Shown: positions 1 to 9,277, counted from the stretch's first letter. The stretch is 64,000 bases of DNA from Pseudogracilibacillus auburnensis (GCF_003201975.1 NZ_QJJQ01000004.1:124001-188000), one strand, 5' to 3'. Notes: generated by a model not told the origin, from the sequence alone. Made by a program: numbers and translations.

Positions 1-900
1 TAATTCAGATAAAAGATCTGGTTTTAAATCAGTAGCCATGCGATCCCACAAGTGTTTTCGAACTTCCATTGGACAATAGACAGAATCAATTCCTAATAAA
101 TTTACCCCCCGTAAAATAAACGGGAAGACGGTCGTTGGAAGTTTTAGACCACCAGTCAGTCCTGTTACTGCGACAGAACCGCCATATTTTGTCGCACTTA
201 ATACATATGCAAGAATATCCCCACCAACAGGATCAACAGCACCAGCCCAGTGTTGTTTATCCAGCGGTCTAATTTTGTCAGGTTGCAATTCCTCACGAGA
301 AATAATTTCCTTTGCTCCTAGTGAATATAAATAGTCGTGTTCGGAGGATTTTCCTGTACTTGCCACAACATCATAACCAAGTTTTGCAAGCATAGCCACT
401 GCAGTACTACCTACTCCGCCAGTTGCACCAGTTACAAGGACAGGTCCATTTTCTGGTCGCAGGCCGTTCTGTTCCAAACGTAAAATCGATAAGGCGGCTG
501 TAAAACCAGCTGTGCCATACGTCATTGCTTCTTTTAATGTCAGCCCTTTTGGTAAAGGAACAATCCAATCTGCTGGGATCCGTGCATATTCGCTAAAACC
601 ACCGTAATGAGAGACACCAATTTCGTAACTAGTTGCAATAACTTCATCGCCTTCTTTAAATTGTTTATTCGAAGAGCTAACAACCGTACCAGCAAGATCA
701 ATTCCAGGGACATGCGGATATTGTCGCACGATGTTTCCATTTGGGATTGCAGCAAGTCCATCTTTGTAATTAACACTGGAATAAGCTACACGAATGACAA
801 CATCGCCTTTTGAAAGATCATCTAAATCTAATGTATCAATATTCACGGTGAATTCGCTTTCATCTTGATTGACGACTAATGCCTTAAAATTCTCTACCAT
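1..900 (-). CDS. YhdH/AcuI-family NADPH:quinone oxidoreductase (3' end outside window)
   Basis: The first 300 codons read open to the window edge, so about 30 residues of a usual ~330 are missing. The protein is a zinc-independent medium-chain dehydrogenase/reductase. The N-terminal GroES-like half has the SSVNYKDGLA and VPGIDLAG motifs. A Rossmann NADPH site, VTGATGGVGSTA, lies near residue 160, and the VDPVGG and GSVAVTGL motifs follow. This motif set matches the YhdH/AcuI group, whose AcuI members reduce acrylyl-CoA; the substrate here is unknown. The ATG at 898-900 follows a strong AGGAGGA site. It lies downstream of the HAD gene on the same strand, 110 bp away. Confidence 0.9.
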   Translation of the reverse strand, partial: MVENFKALVVNQDESEFTVNIDTLDLDDLSKGDVVIRVAYSSVNYKDGLAAIPNGNIVRQYPHVPGIDLAGTVVSSSNKQFKEGDEVIATSYEIGVSHYGGFSEYARIPADWIVPLPKGLTLKEAMTYGTAGFTAALSILRLEQNGLRPENGPVLVTGATGGVGSTAVAMLAKLGYDVVASTGKSSEHDYLYSLGAKEIISREELQPDKIRPLDKQHWAGAVDPVGGDILAYVLSATKYGGSVAVTGLTGGLKLPTTVFPFILRGVNLLGIDSVYCPMEVRKHLWDRMATDLKPDLLSEL

Positions 901-1010
901 TTAAACTCCTCCTAATAAAGTATTGTAGTACAAAAATAAAAATGTAGAGCTAATTTAAGCGGTAGCATGATCTGGAAAAATCTTTGCCAGCATGCTTAGA
1001 TGCAAAACTT

Positions 1011-1673
1011 TTACTCTATTATTTCCCACTTATTTTGAATCGCAACTTCCCGTAATTTCTCATCTGGACTGACTGCAACAGGATTTCCTACGAGTTTTAA
1101 TACAAAGAGATCCGAATAGCTATCCCCATATGCAAAACTATTTTCCCAGTCAATTGATTCATTATTCATTTTATCATGAACTAATTCTGTTTTGCGTTCA
1201 GCCTGAACATGATCAATCGGCATCTTAGGATCATAAAACCCTTCCATTACTGGCACATCCGTTCCGATGATTGTGTCGACAGGGACATCCTTTGCAACGG
1301 ACTTAAGAAGCGGCGTAAATGCACCAGAAACAATCATCGTATGGAAGTTATCTTTGTTATGTTTATGTAGGCGAGAAAAAACGTCTTGATTAAAATCATC
1401 CCGCATTTTGTTCGCAATTTCAGCAAAATATTCATCTAATTCTGTTTCTGTTAGACCGGAAAAAGCACGCAAATATTTTTGCATCATTTGCATCTTCATT
1501 TTTCTTTCGGGATACATTTTTAATTTATAACTAATGTAAGGAACTAAAACAGATCGATAAAATCCTTTATAGCGTGGCCCATATGTTGTATGCTCTTTTA
1601 AATGTTTCATCAATAATGGAAAAGTTTCATTTTTATATAGTGTTCCATCAAAATCAAAAATTGCTAGTTTCAT
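1011..1673 (-). CDS. HAD-superfamily hydrolase, subfamily IB (phosphoserine phosphatase-like)
   Basis: This is a cytoplasmic 220-aa HAD phosphatase. Motif I is FDFDGTLY at residues 6-13, with the nucleophile and acid/base aspartates. Motif II is MIVSGAFTPLL near residue 113. Motif IV is AYGDSYSDLFVL near residue 182. The helical cap between motifs I and II and the overall length fit the IB class (SerB and YtjP-like phosphatases). Most Bacillaceae paralogs of this size have no assigned substrate, so serine synthesis cannot be inferred. The SD before the ATG is weak (GGTGAT). Its downstream neighbour on the same strand is the YhdH-type reductase. Confidence 0.85.
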   Translation of the reverse strand: MKLAIFDFDGTLYKNETFPLLMKHLKEHTTYGPRYKGFYRSVLVPYISYKLKMYPERKMKMQMMQKYLRAFSGLTETELDEYFAEIANKMRDDFNQDVFSRLHKHNKDNFHTMIVSGAFTPLLKSVAKDVPVDTIIGTDVPVMEGFYDPKMPIDHVQAERKTELVHDKMNNESIDWENSFAYGDSYSDLFVLKLVGNPVAVSPDEKLREVAIQNKWEIIE

Positions 1674-1831
1674 TATATCACCAATTCTATCTAATTTATT
1701 TAAGCATACAACGGGTAAACAGGAGATGCAATGAAAGAGGTAAGGGAGGTGAGGAGTTTTCCCGATGGATCACCTTTGTTATTAATTAAGCCTACATTAT
1801 AAAATATCCAATTAATTGTAATGGTTCTATA

Positions 1832-1927
1832 ATGAAAGAGATGTTAGTTATTAGGATAAAGATAATCCCTAAAGGAGGGGGACATCGACCTCTATCTGAT
1901 TATATTTTGAAAATATATGACGATTAA
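1832..1927 (+). other. Possible 31-codon ORF in the argS upstream region
   Basis: An ATG at 1832 opens a 31-codon frame ending in TAA at 1925-1927. It encodes a basic N-terminal part followed by GGGHRPLSDYILKIYDD. No convincing ribosome binding site precedes it. It may be a gene remnant or chance. The rest of 1674-2010 shows nothing recognisable. Confidence 0.2.
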
Positions 1928-2011
1928 TCAGAATGTGGGAAGGTAAATATTTTTTATAAGTATAGGAACGGTTTGAAGAGATAAAAAGTGAAACTTAGAC
2001 AGTGTAAAGTA

Positions 2012-2040
2012 TTGCTTTTTCAAGATAGATCGTTTAAAAT
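2012..2040 (+). promoter_or_regulatory. Putative sigma-A promoter of the argS T-box leader
   Basis: TTGCTT (2012-2017) and TAAAAT (2035-2040) are separated by 17 bp. They lie just upstream of the T-box stem I sequence, where the leader transcript should begin. Confidence 0.45.
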
Positions 2041-2054
2041 CCATAATAAATATC

Positions 2055-2285
2055 AAATACTGTGAAGAAGAGAGTAATTATGATGATTGATTTTAGCGAG
2101 TTAGGGATGGTGGAAGCCTGACAGATACTTCATAATGAAGCGCACTTCTGAGGAGTTGCCTGAAAAAAGTAGGCCATAGTCGGGTAATACCCGTTATCAA
2201 TTTGTCAGAAGGTTCAATAATGAACAATTAGAGTGGTACCGCGGGAAATCTCGTCTCTTAATTAGAGGCGGGATTTTTGTTTTTA
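2055..2285 (+). promoter_or_regulatory. T-box riboswitch with arginine specifier (CGC)
   Basis: The leader has the tRNA-sensing T-box layout. A stem I region with AGAGAGT-like and GAAGCGCACTTCTGAGGAG sequences places the specifier codon CGC (Arg) at 2141-2143. The conserved T-box GAGTGGTACCGCGGG is at 2231-2245. It is followed by a terminator helix pairing 2248-2258 with 2264-2274, ending in a T-run. Uncharged tRNA-Arg should pair with specifier and T-box and favour the antiterminator, allowing argS transcription. The specifier was assigned by analogy with known leaders, in which the specifier follows GAA(G) and precedes AC..TGAGGAG. It agrees with the downstream gene. Confidence 0.93.
2248..2285 (+). 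terminator. T-box regulated intrinsic terminator
   Basis: Eleven-base arms at 2248-2258 and 2264-2274 pair with two G-U pairs. TTTTTGTTTTT follows. The 5' arm overlaps the region needed for the antiterminator. Confidence 0.85.
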
Positions 2286-2301
2286 TAATAAAGGAAGGTC
2301 G

Positions 2302-3999
2302 ATGAAAATGGAACTAATTAAGGCGTATGCTGAAGAAATAGCTTTAAATATTGATGGAAATTTAGATTTGAATGAACTTAAACAATTAATTGAAAAACCT
2401 AAATATGAGGAACAAGGTGACTTGGCTTTCCCATGTTTTTTACTCGCTAAAATCTTAAAGAAATCACCAAACGAGATTGCTAAAGATTTATCGAAAAAAA
2501 TTACAAATCCTCTATTTGGAAAGGTTGTAGCTGAAGGACCATATTTAAATTGTTTTCTTAACAGAAAAATCGTTGGTAAGGAAATGATAAAATCTATCTT
2601 AAAGGCTGGGGAGAATTATGGCTCCCTTGAAATAGGAAATGGGAAAAATGTTGTCATTGACTTTTCTTCACCAAACATCGCCAAACCATTTTCTATGGGG
2701 CACTTAAGGTCAACTGTCATAGGGAATTCACTTTCTAATATCGTCGAAAAATGTGGATATATTCCAATTAGAATCAATCATCTTGGTGATTGGGGGACTC
2801 AATTTGGAAAGCTAATCGTAGCTTACAAACGATGGGGGAATGAGAAAAGCGTTAAACAAAATACTATTAAGGAATTACTAAATCTTTATGTGAAATTCCA
2901 TGAAGAAGCTGAACACAATCCAAGTTTAGAGAATGACGCAAGATTATGGTTTAAAAAGCTAGAAGATGGTGATGAAGAGGCTTACAAACTTTGGAAATGG
3001 TTTAGAGATGAATCCCTTAAAGAATTTTCTAAAATATACGAATTGTTAGATGTGTTCTTCGATTCTTATCAAGGCGAAGCATTTTATAATGATAAAATGA
3101 AGGAGACAATTGATACATTAAATGGTATTGGACTACTCTCTCATTCCGAAGGTGCTGAAGTGGTTGATTTAAAGGAGTTTGATTTACCACCATGTTTAAT
3201 AAAAAAATCGGACGGAGCGACATTATATGCAACAAGAGATTTAACTGCTGCAATATACAGACAAAAACAATATCAATTTGAAAAAGCTTTATATATAGTT
3301 GGGCATGAACAGAGCTTACATTTCAAACAGGTGTTTTTAGTCCTTGAAAAGATGGGATACGACTGGGCAAAAGGATTAGTACATGTACCTTTTGGCTTTA
3401 TTTTAAAAGATGGTAAAAAGATGTCCACAAGAAAAGGGAAAGTTGTCTTATTAGAAGAAGTGATAAAAGAAGCGATTGACCTAGCACAAAAGAATATTGA
3501 AATTAAAAATCCTAACCTTGAAAATAAAAAAGGTATTGCTAAGATCGTGGGAGTAGGAGCGATAATTTTCCACGACTTAAAAAACGAAAGACAGAACAAT
3601 GTTGAATTTTCACTAAAAGAAATGTTAACGTTTGAGGGAGCGACAGGACCATATGTGCAATATACACATGCAAGAGCATGTTCGATTCTTAGAAAAGGGA
3701 ATGATAAAGCTAACACCTCCAATCTAATGGGATTAGATGACCCACATAGTTGGACGGTTATAAAATCACTGATGGAGTTTCCAAATGTCGTCGAAAAAAG
3801 TTTTAAACAACTAGAACCTTCTCAAATTGCAAAGTATTTAATTAATTTAAGCCAAGATTTTAACAAATACTACAGTCACGTTAAAATCCTAATACCTGAT
3901 GGACAACAGCAGTGTAGATTAGCGTTGGTAAAATCAGTTACACTTGTTTTGAAAGAAGGTTTAAGACTTCTTGGTTTAAAAGCACCAGATAAAATGTAG
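2302..3999 (+). CDS. argS: Arginyl-tRNA synthetase (class I), T-box controlled
   Basis: ArgRS charges tRNA-Arg with arginine. The 565-aa protein has the N-terminal Arg-tRNA-synt additional domain (about 1-90). The class I HIGH-like motif is SMGH at 131-134 in SSPNIAKPFSMGHL, and the KMSKS motif is present as KMST at 373-376. The C-terminal DALR anticodon-binding domain begins near residue 450. An in-frame ATG at 2308 lies 9 nt from the GGAAGG site, against 3 nt for 2302, so the true start may be 2308. Many Bacillaceae have a main argS plus a second one; a T-box argS may be the inducible copy, but only one is visible here. Confidence 0.95.
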   Translation: MKMELIKAYAEEIALNIDGNLDLNELKQLIEKPKYEEQGDLAFPCFLLAKILKKSPNEIAKDLSKKITNPLFGKVVAEGPYLNCFLNRKIVGKEMIKSILKAGENYGSLEIGNGKNVVIDFSSPNIAKPFSMGHLRSTVIGNSLSNIVEKCGYIPIRINHLGDWGTQFGKLIVAYKRWGNEKSVKQNTIKELLNLYVKFHEEAEHNPSLENDARLWFKKLEDGDEEAYKLWKWFRDESLKEFSKIYELLDVFFDSYQGEAFYNDKMKETIDTLNGIGLLSHSEGAEVVDLKEFDLPPCLIKKSDGATLYATRDLTAAIYRQKQYQFEKALYIVGHEQSLHFKQVFLVLEKMGYDWAKGLVHVPFGFILKDGKKMSTRKGKVVLLEEVIKEAIDLAQKNIEIKNPNLENKKGIAKIVGVGAIIFHDLKNERQNNVEFSLKEMLTFEGATGPYVQYTHARACSILRKGNDKANTSNLMGLDDPHSWTVIKSLMEFPNVVEKSFKQLEPSQIAKYLINLSQDFNKYYSHVKILIPDGQQQCRLALVKSVTLVLKEGLRLLGLKAPDKM

Positions 4000-4320
4000 T
4001 CATAAATAATCATCACCGAATTTAAGGGATATAATTATTTTGTGTAAATGGGCATTGTTCAAAAATTAACGAAGGAAGTTTTACGTGGAGACATAGACAT
4101 ATTACTTATTACCGAAGATCTATAAATGATACTCTAATAAAAACAAGCTGGAAACCAGTTGAAAAAACACTACGCAAAAAACCTTTCTAATATCCGAGTC
4201 ATAGAGAATATGGATATTTAGTGTGCAGCAGTATAGAAATGAGAGTTGTAACTTAATGTATTTAATCCTACTGTATAGAGAGGATTAAATAACACCTACA
4301 AGTCAATAAAGGAGTCCGAG
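4000..4320 (+). other. Intergenic region with a short coding-like fragment
   Basis: No full gene is seen. A 25-codon frame from ATG 4047 ends at 4124 and contains the coding-like stretch LRGDIDILLITEDL. It could be a remnant but has no ribosome binding site. No terminator with a clear T-run was found after argS. Confidence 0.25.
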
Positions 4321-5007
4321 ATGAAAAAACAACATCTTTTATCACTTCAAACAATCTTTGAAAATAACCGAAATGAAGAAAATGCCATTCAGATGGAAAA
4401 GTATATGAGGAACCAATTCTTCTTTCTTGGATTGAAGGCACAAAAGAGAAAAGAGCTTTCTAAAGAATTTATTCGAGAGTTAAAGTTTGATCAGAACATC
4501 GAACCAATTATTAAAGCGTTATGGGAGAGGCCGGAACGAGAATACCAATATGTTGCGGTCGATTATCTTGTAAGAAATAAAAAACATATGCAAAAAGAAC
4601 AGATGGAACTGACAGAATATTTGATTACGACAAAATCTTGGTGGGATACAGTTGATGCTATTGCTTCCCACTTAGTTGGTACATTATACCAACTCTACCC
4701 TAATTTAATCAAAGAAAGGGGGGAGGAATGGCTTCGTTCAGATAATATTTGGCTTAAGCGAACGATGATTATTTTTCAATTAAAGTATAAAGAGAAAACA
4801 GATGAGGGGTTACTATTTTTCATCATCCAACAAACGAAGCATATAGATGAATTTTTTATCCAAAAAGCAATTGGCTGGTCTTTAAGGGAATATTCAAAAA
4901 TAAATCCTCAAGCTGTACTACATTTTATTCAATGTCAAGAATTGTCAAATTTAGCCAAGAGTGAAGGCTTGAAACAAATAAAAGCGAATAAAGCCGCTCA
5001 AAGATAA
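4321..5007 (+). CDS. alkD: AlkD-family DNA alkylation repair glycosylase
   Basis: This 228-aa all-helical protein matches the AlkD/HEAT-like repeat DNA glycosylases. These excise bulky or cationic N3- and N7-alkylpurines without base flipping. Family markers include FFFLGLKAQKRKEL near residue 33, the KSWWDTVDAIASH segment near 104-116 with the conserved Trp and catalytic-type Asp, and KAIGWSLREYSK near 181-192. The ATG follows AAGGAG at suitable spacing. Length equals the family norm. It appears monocistronic. Confidence 0.92.
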   Translation: MKKQHLLSLQTIFENNRNEENAIQMEKYMRNQFFFLGLKAQKRKELSKEFIRELKFDQNIEPIIKALWERPEREYQYVAVDYLVRNKKHMQKEQMELTEYLITTKSWWDTVDAIASHLVGTLYQLYPNLIKERGEEWLRSDNIWLKRTMIIFQLKYKEKTDEGLLFFIIQQTKHIDEFFIQKAIGWSLREYSKINPQAVLHFIQCQELSNLAKSEGLKQIKANKAAQR

Positions 5008-5562
5008 CTAGAAATAACCTGGTTTCAAATATGTAAGGCCGAGCCCCAAATCATCAGAGTGGAAATTGATTAAATAGCTTCATTCATTTTCCACTGTGTC
5101 CCTTCTAATAATGCTAGATCAATAAACGTTGAAGTATCAGATATTAATTCAAATTTCCTTCATCAGCAAGTGAATTTGGTTCAATTATTCCAATAATATT
5201 GATAATGCATGTAGGAGAAATGTTAGTTGTTTTGGGTATAAAGATGCTTATTTAGGTTCATCATTCCCTAACACGATTAACCATCCCGTTAATGAAACTG
5301 TAATCATTAGATGCCCTCTTTAGCCTATTAAAAGTAAGAAAATATATTTTAATAGAAAATAGAAGTCTCCATAATAATGTTAAATTAACATCATTATGGT
5401 TAAATAAAAAGTGCACTTAAATATAACACACTAAATCTATTGAAAAACCAATTAATATAACACCTTCTATTAAATAGCCAAACATATTTACAAATTTAGT
5501 TGATTTTCCACACTTTTATTGTTATTTTATTAATATAATGTTTAAAAAAGGGGGATTTTAAC
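5008..5562 (+). other. Long intergenic region upstream of the TRAP operon
   Basis: No complete gene is seen. A frame ending at 5317 includes the coding-like stretch KDAYLGSSFPNTINHPVNET without a start codon and could be a decayed gene. The 5369-5399 inverted repeat is listed separately. A weak promoter, TTGATT (5500-5505) to TATTTT (5523-5528) with 17-bp spacing, lies just before the TAXI gene. Confidence 0.35.
5369..5399. promoter_or_regulatory. 31-bp near-perfect inverted repeat upstream of TRAP operon
   Basis: The arms CCATAATAATGTTAA (5369-5383) and TTAACATCATTATGG (5385-5399) match at 14 of 15 positions around one central base. No T-run follows, so an operator is more likely than a terminator. 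It is about 165 bp upstream of the TAXI gene start. Confidence 0.45.
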
Positions 5563-6588
5563 TTGAAGAAGAAATTATGGTTATCACTAATAATGATGTT
5601 TGTTCTATCATTATTTCTAGTAGCTTGTGGCGGTGGAGATAATGAAGATGCACAAGGAGATGCTGGAGATGATGCAGAATCTACAGACGAAGGAACGGAT
5701 GCAAGTGATGGGGATGCACCAGATTTCATTAGCTTTTTAACAGGTGGAACAAGTGGTACATATTATCCATTAGGTGGAGCAATTGCGAAAATCATTTCGG
5801 ATGAAACAGGTATTCAGACAGATGCACTTTCTTCTAACGCGTCAGCTGATAACATTATTGCTTTACAAGATGGAGAAGCAGAGCTTGCTTTCTCTCAAAC
5901 GGACGTGGCTGCATATGCGGTTGAAGGAATTAACGCGTTTGACGCACCAGTTGAAAATGTACTTGCACTAGGTTCACTATATCCAGAAACAATTCAGATC
6001 GTCACAACCGAAAAATCTGGTATTAAATCTGTTGAGGATCTAAAAGGTAAAAAAGTTTCCGTAGGGGCTCCTGGTTCAGGAACATATATTAATGCTGAAC
6101 AAATTCTTGAAGTACACGGTATGACAATGGATGATATTGATGCTCAAAATCTAGACTTTGGAGAGTCTGCTGGTGGAATTAAAGATGGTAACATCGACGC
6201 TGCATTTATTACTGCTGGTACACCTACTGGAGCAGTAGAAGAGCTACAAGCTACTGCAGATGTTTATGTACTACCAATTGAACAAGATAAAGCAGATGAA
6301 TTAATCGAAAAATACCCTTACTATGCTGCTGACACAATCGCTGAAGGGACATATGGGTTAGAAGAAGATATTAATACGGTTGCTGTACTTGCCATGATCG
6401 TAGTAACAGATGAACTTTCGGAAGATGTTGTATATGATATTACGAAAGCAATCTATGAAAATTCAGGAGACATCGCTCATGATAAAGGTCAGTATGTTAC
6501 GTTAGAATCTGCTCTTGAAGGTATTGGATTTGATCTACACCCAGGTGCAAAAAAGTACTTTGAAGAAGCAGGACTTGATGTACAGTAA
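5563..6588 (+). CDS. TAXI-family TRAP transporter solute-binding lipoprotein
   Basis: This is the extracytoplasmic receptor of a TRAP importer, which uses an ion gradient rather than ATP. The signal peptide has the lipobox LVAC with Cys22. A Gly/Asp/Glu-rich linker follows, then the TAXI domain beginning FLTGGTSGTYYPLGGAIAKI, with VSVGAPGSGTYINAEQIL near 165 and DAAFITAGTPTGAVEEL near 213. The start is TTG, 8 nt after GGGGG. Ligands of TAXI receptors are mostly unknown; organic acids and amino acids are reported. A hairpin separates it from the DUF1850 and permease genes, fitting higher expression of the receptor. Confidence 0.93.
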   Translation: MKKKLWLSLIMMFVLSLFLVACGGGDNEDAQGDAGDDAESTDEGTDASDGDAPDFISFLTGGTSGTYYPLGGAIAKIISDETGIQTDALSSNASADNIIALQDGEAELAFSQTDVAAYAVEGINAFDAPVENVLALGSLYPETIQIVTTEKSGIKSVEDLKGKKVSVGAPGSGTYINAEQILEVHGMTMDDIDAQNLDFGESAGGIKDGNIDAAFITAGTPTGAVEELQATADVYVLPIEQDKADELIEKYPYYAADTIAEGTYGLEEDINTVAVLAMIVVTDELSEDVVYDITKAIYENSGDIAHDKGQYVTLESALEGIGFDLHPGAKKYFEEAGLDVQ

Positions 6589-6615
6589 TATGGTATAATT
6601 TAATCTACAAATTAG

Positions 6616-6644
6616 ACCGGTGGTCACTATAATCACCGGTTTTT
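6616..6644 (+). terminator. Intercistronic stem-loop after TAXI receptor gene
   Basis: ACCGGTG (6616-6622) pairs with CACCGGT (6634-6640), followed by a short T-run. It probably acts as a leaky terminator or 3' stabiliser, giving more receptor than permease mRNA. Confidence 0.7.
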
Positions 6645-6670
6645 AATATTTTATATAGGTGCTGTCACAT

Positions 6671-7210
6671 ATGAAAGTACAAAGTCGAATGAAATTCTTA
6701 CTATTTATTGTAGTCGTTTTCATTTTCTTATTTATATATAGTATTATTCCTACAAAAACAGCCTTAGTCTTCTATGAGGAACATACAAATAATATTGCTG
6801 CTTATTTACCTATTCAAAAAGAGCAATCATTTCAAATTATTTTTGTCCATTCTATTCACTTAACTGATGTTGTTGAAAAGTATCAAGTTACAGAGGAAAA
6901 TCAAATAAAGCAATATGAAATCGTATTTGAGGAATTTGGTATTGGTATGCCCTCAACCGTAGAAGCTGGTGAAGAGTTTGTCTATGAGGATGGGAAATAT
7001 CATATTAAAAATCTAAATAATCTTTTTCCCTCTATGAAGATACGAAATGGAAAAACAGTTTCAAAACATCGTCTACTTTGGAACGATGAAACAGGTAAGG
7101 AACATATGGTTTATTTCAATGATTATTTTGAACCAGGTGCCTGGTTTACGGTTAAAACGGACAAAATATCATTATTACAAAGTTGGAAAGAGGTGATGAT
7201 TCGTGACTGA
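6671..7210 (+). CDS. DUF1850 protein associated with TAXI-TRAP transporter
   Basis: The start is placed at ATG 6671 because AGGTG at 6657-6661 lies 9 nt upstream; an earlier in-frame GTG at 6659 is inside that site. The 179-aa protein has one N-terminal membrane segment (about residues 8-28) and an extracytoplasmic region. Typical DUF1850 features are FVHSIHLTDVVEKYQV, FGIGMPSTVEAGE and FEPGAWFTVK. DUF1850 genes usually sit between TAXI receptor and permease genes, and their role is unknown. Its last 8 bp overlap the permease start, indicating translational coupling. Confidence 0.85.
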   Translation: MKVQSRMKFLLFIVVVFIFLFIYSIIPTKTALVFYEEHTNNIAAYLPIQKEQSFQIIFVHSIHLTDVVEKYQVTEENQIKQYEIVFEEFGIGMPSTVEAGEEFVYEDGKYHIKNLNNLFPSMKIRNGKTVSKHRLLWNDETGKEHMVYFNDYFEPGAWFTVKTDKISLLQSWKEVMIRD

Positions 7211-9236
7211 ATCTAAAGACAGAAATGAAAAAAATAAGGGTAAAGAGGACCAAGTGGAAGAATTATCGGAGAAAGAACAAGAAGAACTATTGAAAAAGTT
7301 TGATGCGGAAGCGAATACGCGTAAGTTAACAGGAATTGCTGCTGGTATTGTGTTTGCATTGCTTTTAGCGTTTTCATTATTCCAATTGTATACGGGAGCA
7401 TTTGGGCAATATACAGCTTATATTCAACGAACGGTACACTTAGGTTTTGCCTTAACATTAATCTTTCTACTATTTCCCGCTAGAAAAAAGACAGTTAAGA
7501 ATAGTGTGCCTTGGTATGATATGATTTTAATCTTATTAGCCATTATCGTATGTGGTTATTGGCCAGTATTCTATGAAACATTAGTACAGCAAATTGGGAC
7601 TATTTCAACTGTACAGCTAATCATTGGTGGAATTGCTATTTTATTAGTGTTAGAAGCTGCTAGACGTGCTGTTGGTTTACCAATTACAATTATTGCAAGT
7701 TGTTTTTTACTTTATGCTTATTTTGGCCCGTATATGCCTGGAATGTTTGCACACCGTGGGCTCACTTTACACCAATTAGTTGATTCGATGTTTTTTACGA
7801 CGGAAGGAATACTCGGGACACCACTTCAAGTTTCTTCCACCTATATATTCTTATTTTTACTATTTGGTGCATTTCTTGTGCAAACAGGTGTTGGAAACTA
7901 TTTCAATGACCTTGCCATTACAATAGCAGGAAAAAGAACTGGAGGACCAGCAAAGGTCGCTATCTTCTCTAGTGCACTTCAAGGAACTATTTCCGGAAGC
8001 TCGGTTGCAAATACGGTAACTACTGGTTCCTACACAATCCCAATGATGAAACGTTTAGGATATCACCGGAACTTTGCGGGTGCTGTTGAGGCTGCGGCTT
8101 CAACAGGGGGACAAATTATGCCACCAATTATGGGGGCGGCTGCATTTTTAATGATTGAATTTGCTGGTGTCAGTTATTGGAACATCGCCAAAGCAGCTTT
8201 AATTCCGGCGATTCTTTATTTTGCTGGGATTTGGATTATGACCCACCTGGAAGCGAAGAAAATGGGGTTACACGGCTTACCAGCTGATCAAATCCCAAAA
8301 GCAAGTGTTGTTTTGAAGAAAATTCATTTATTATTCCCAATCCTATTTATCGTAATTTTACTTTTTAAAGGATTTAGTATTGAAAGAACCGCGTTATTAG
8401 GAATTTTATCTACAATCGTAGTTAGTTCATTTTTGAAAGAAACAAGAATGAATATTAGAAAACTTATCGATGCATTAACATCTGGTGCTCGTACAGCATT
8501 AGGCGTAGCAGCAGCTACAGCTTGTGCAGGAATTATTGTCGGGGTCGTAACAAAAACTGGACTAGGCTTAAAAATGGGGAATAGTTTAGTAAGTATTGCT
8601 GGAAACATATCGACAAATGTGCAAATGCAGTTGATGTTGACGTTAATTTTTACGATGATTACTTCCTTAATTTTAGGGATGGGTTCACCGACAACAGCAA
8701 ACTATATCATTACTTCTACCATTGCTTTACCGGCAATCTTAGCCTTAAATGATGCATTACCAATAGCTATTCCAATATTGGCTGCGCATATGTTTGTGTT
8801 TTACTTTGGGATTGTCGCCGATATTACACCACCAGTTGCACTTGCCGCCTTCGCAGCGACAGGGATATCTGGTGGAAGTCCGATAAAGACAGGTGTAAAT
8901 GCATCAAAACTTGCGATAGCAGCGTTTATTATTCCGTATATGTTCGTTTTACAACCTCAGTTATTAATGATTGATACAACTTTCTTCGAGGTGCTTTTAG
9001 TTTTAGTATCTGCAATTGCTGGTATGATTGCAATTGGTGCAGGTATGATCGGATATTGGTATAATAAGCTAAATTGGATCGGTAGAATCGTTTCACTAAT
9101 TAGTGGGTTACTATTAATCTATCCGGGGTTATATACGGATATTATCGGATTTTCAATTTTTGCATTTATGATTATTATCCAATTTATCGGTAATCGTAAG
9201 CAAGTGAAAGAAGAACAAACACAAGTTGGAAGTTAA
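7203..9236 (+). CDS. TRAP transporter fused permease (DctQ-DctM type)
   Basis: This 677-aa integral membrane protein is the TRAP 4TM/12TM fused permease. A charged cytoplasmic N-terminus (1-40) precedes the four-helix DctQ-like part (about 45-165). The DctM-like transport domain follows, with STGGQIMPPIMGAAAF near residues 299-314 and LGMGSPTTANYIITS near 492-506. The GTG start overlaps the end of the DUF1850 gene. It takes substrate from the TAXI lipoprotein and imports it with Na+ or H+. A strong terminator follows at 9278. Confidence 0.94.
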   Translation: MTESKDRNEKNKGKEDQVEELSEKEQEELLKKFDAEANTRKLTGIAAGIVFALLLAFSLFQLYTGAFGQYTAYIQRTVHLGFALTLIFLLFPARKKTVKNSVPWYDMILILLAIIVCGYWPVFYETLVQQIGTISTVQLIIGGIAILLVLEAARRAVGLPITIIASCFLLYAYFGPYMPGMFAHRGLTLHQLVDSMFFTTEGILGTPLQVSSTYIFLFLLFGAFLVQTGVGNYFNDLAITIAGKRTGGPAKVAIFSSALQGTISGSSVANTVTTGSYTIPMMKRLGYHRNFAGAVEAAASTGGQIMPPIMGAAAFLMIEFAGVSYWNIAKAALIPAILYFAGIWIMTHLEAKKMGLHGLPADQIPKASVVLKKIHLLFPILFIVILLFKGFSIERTALLGILSTIVVSSFLKETRMNIRKLIDALTSGARTALGVAAATACAGIIVGVVTKTGLGLKMGNSLVSIAGNISTNVQMQLMLTLIFTMITSLILGMGSPTTANYIITSTIALPAILALNDALPIAIPILAAHMFVFYFGIVADITPPVALAAFAATGISGGSPIKTGVNASKLAIAAFIIPYMFVLQPQLLMIDTTFFEVLLVLVSAIAGMIAIGAGMIGYWYNKLNWIGRIVSLISGLLLIYPGLYTDIIGFSIFAFMIIIQFIGNRKQVKEEQTQVGS

Positions 9237-9277
9237 ACTGAATGTACAAAAGACAAAAACTATATCTACTTAAGGGT

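Noticed and set aside
963-998. Hairpin between the HAD and YhdH genes as a terminator
   Set aside because: The stem is bulged and no T-run follows on the minus strand.
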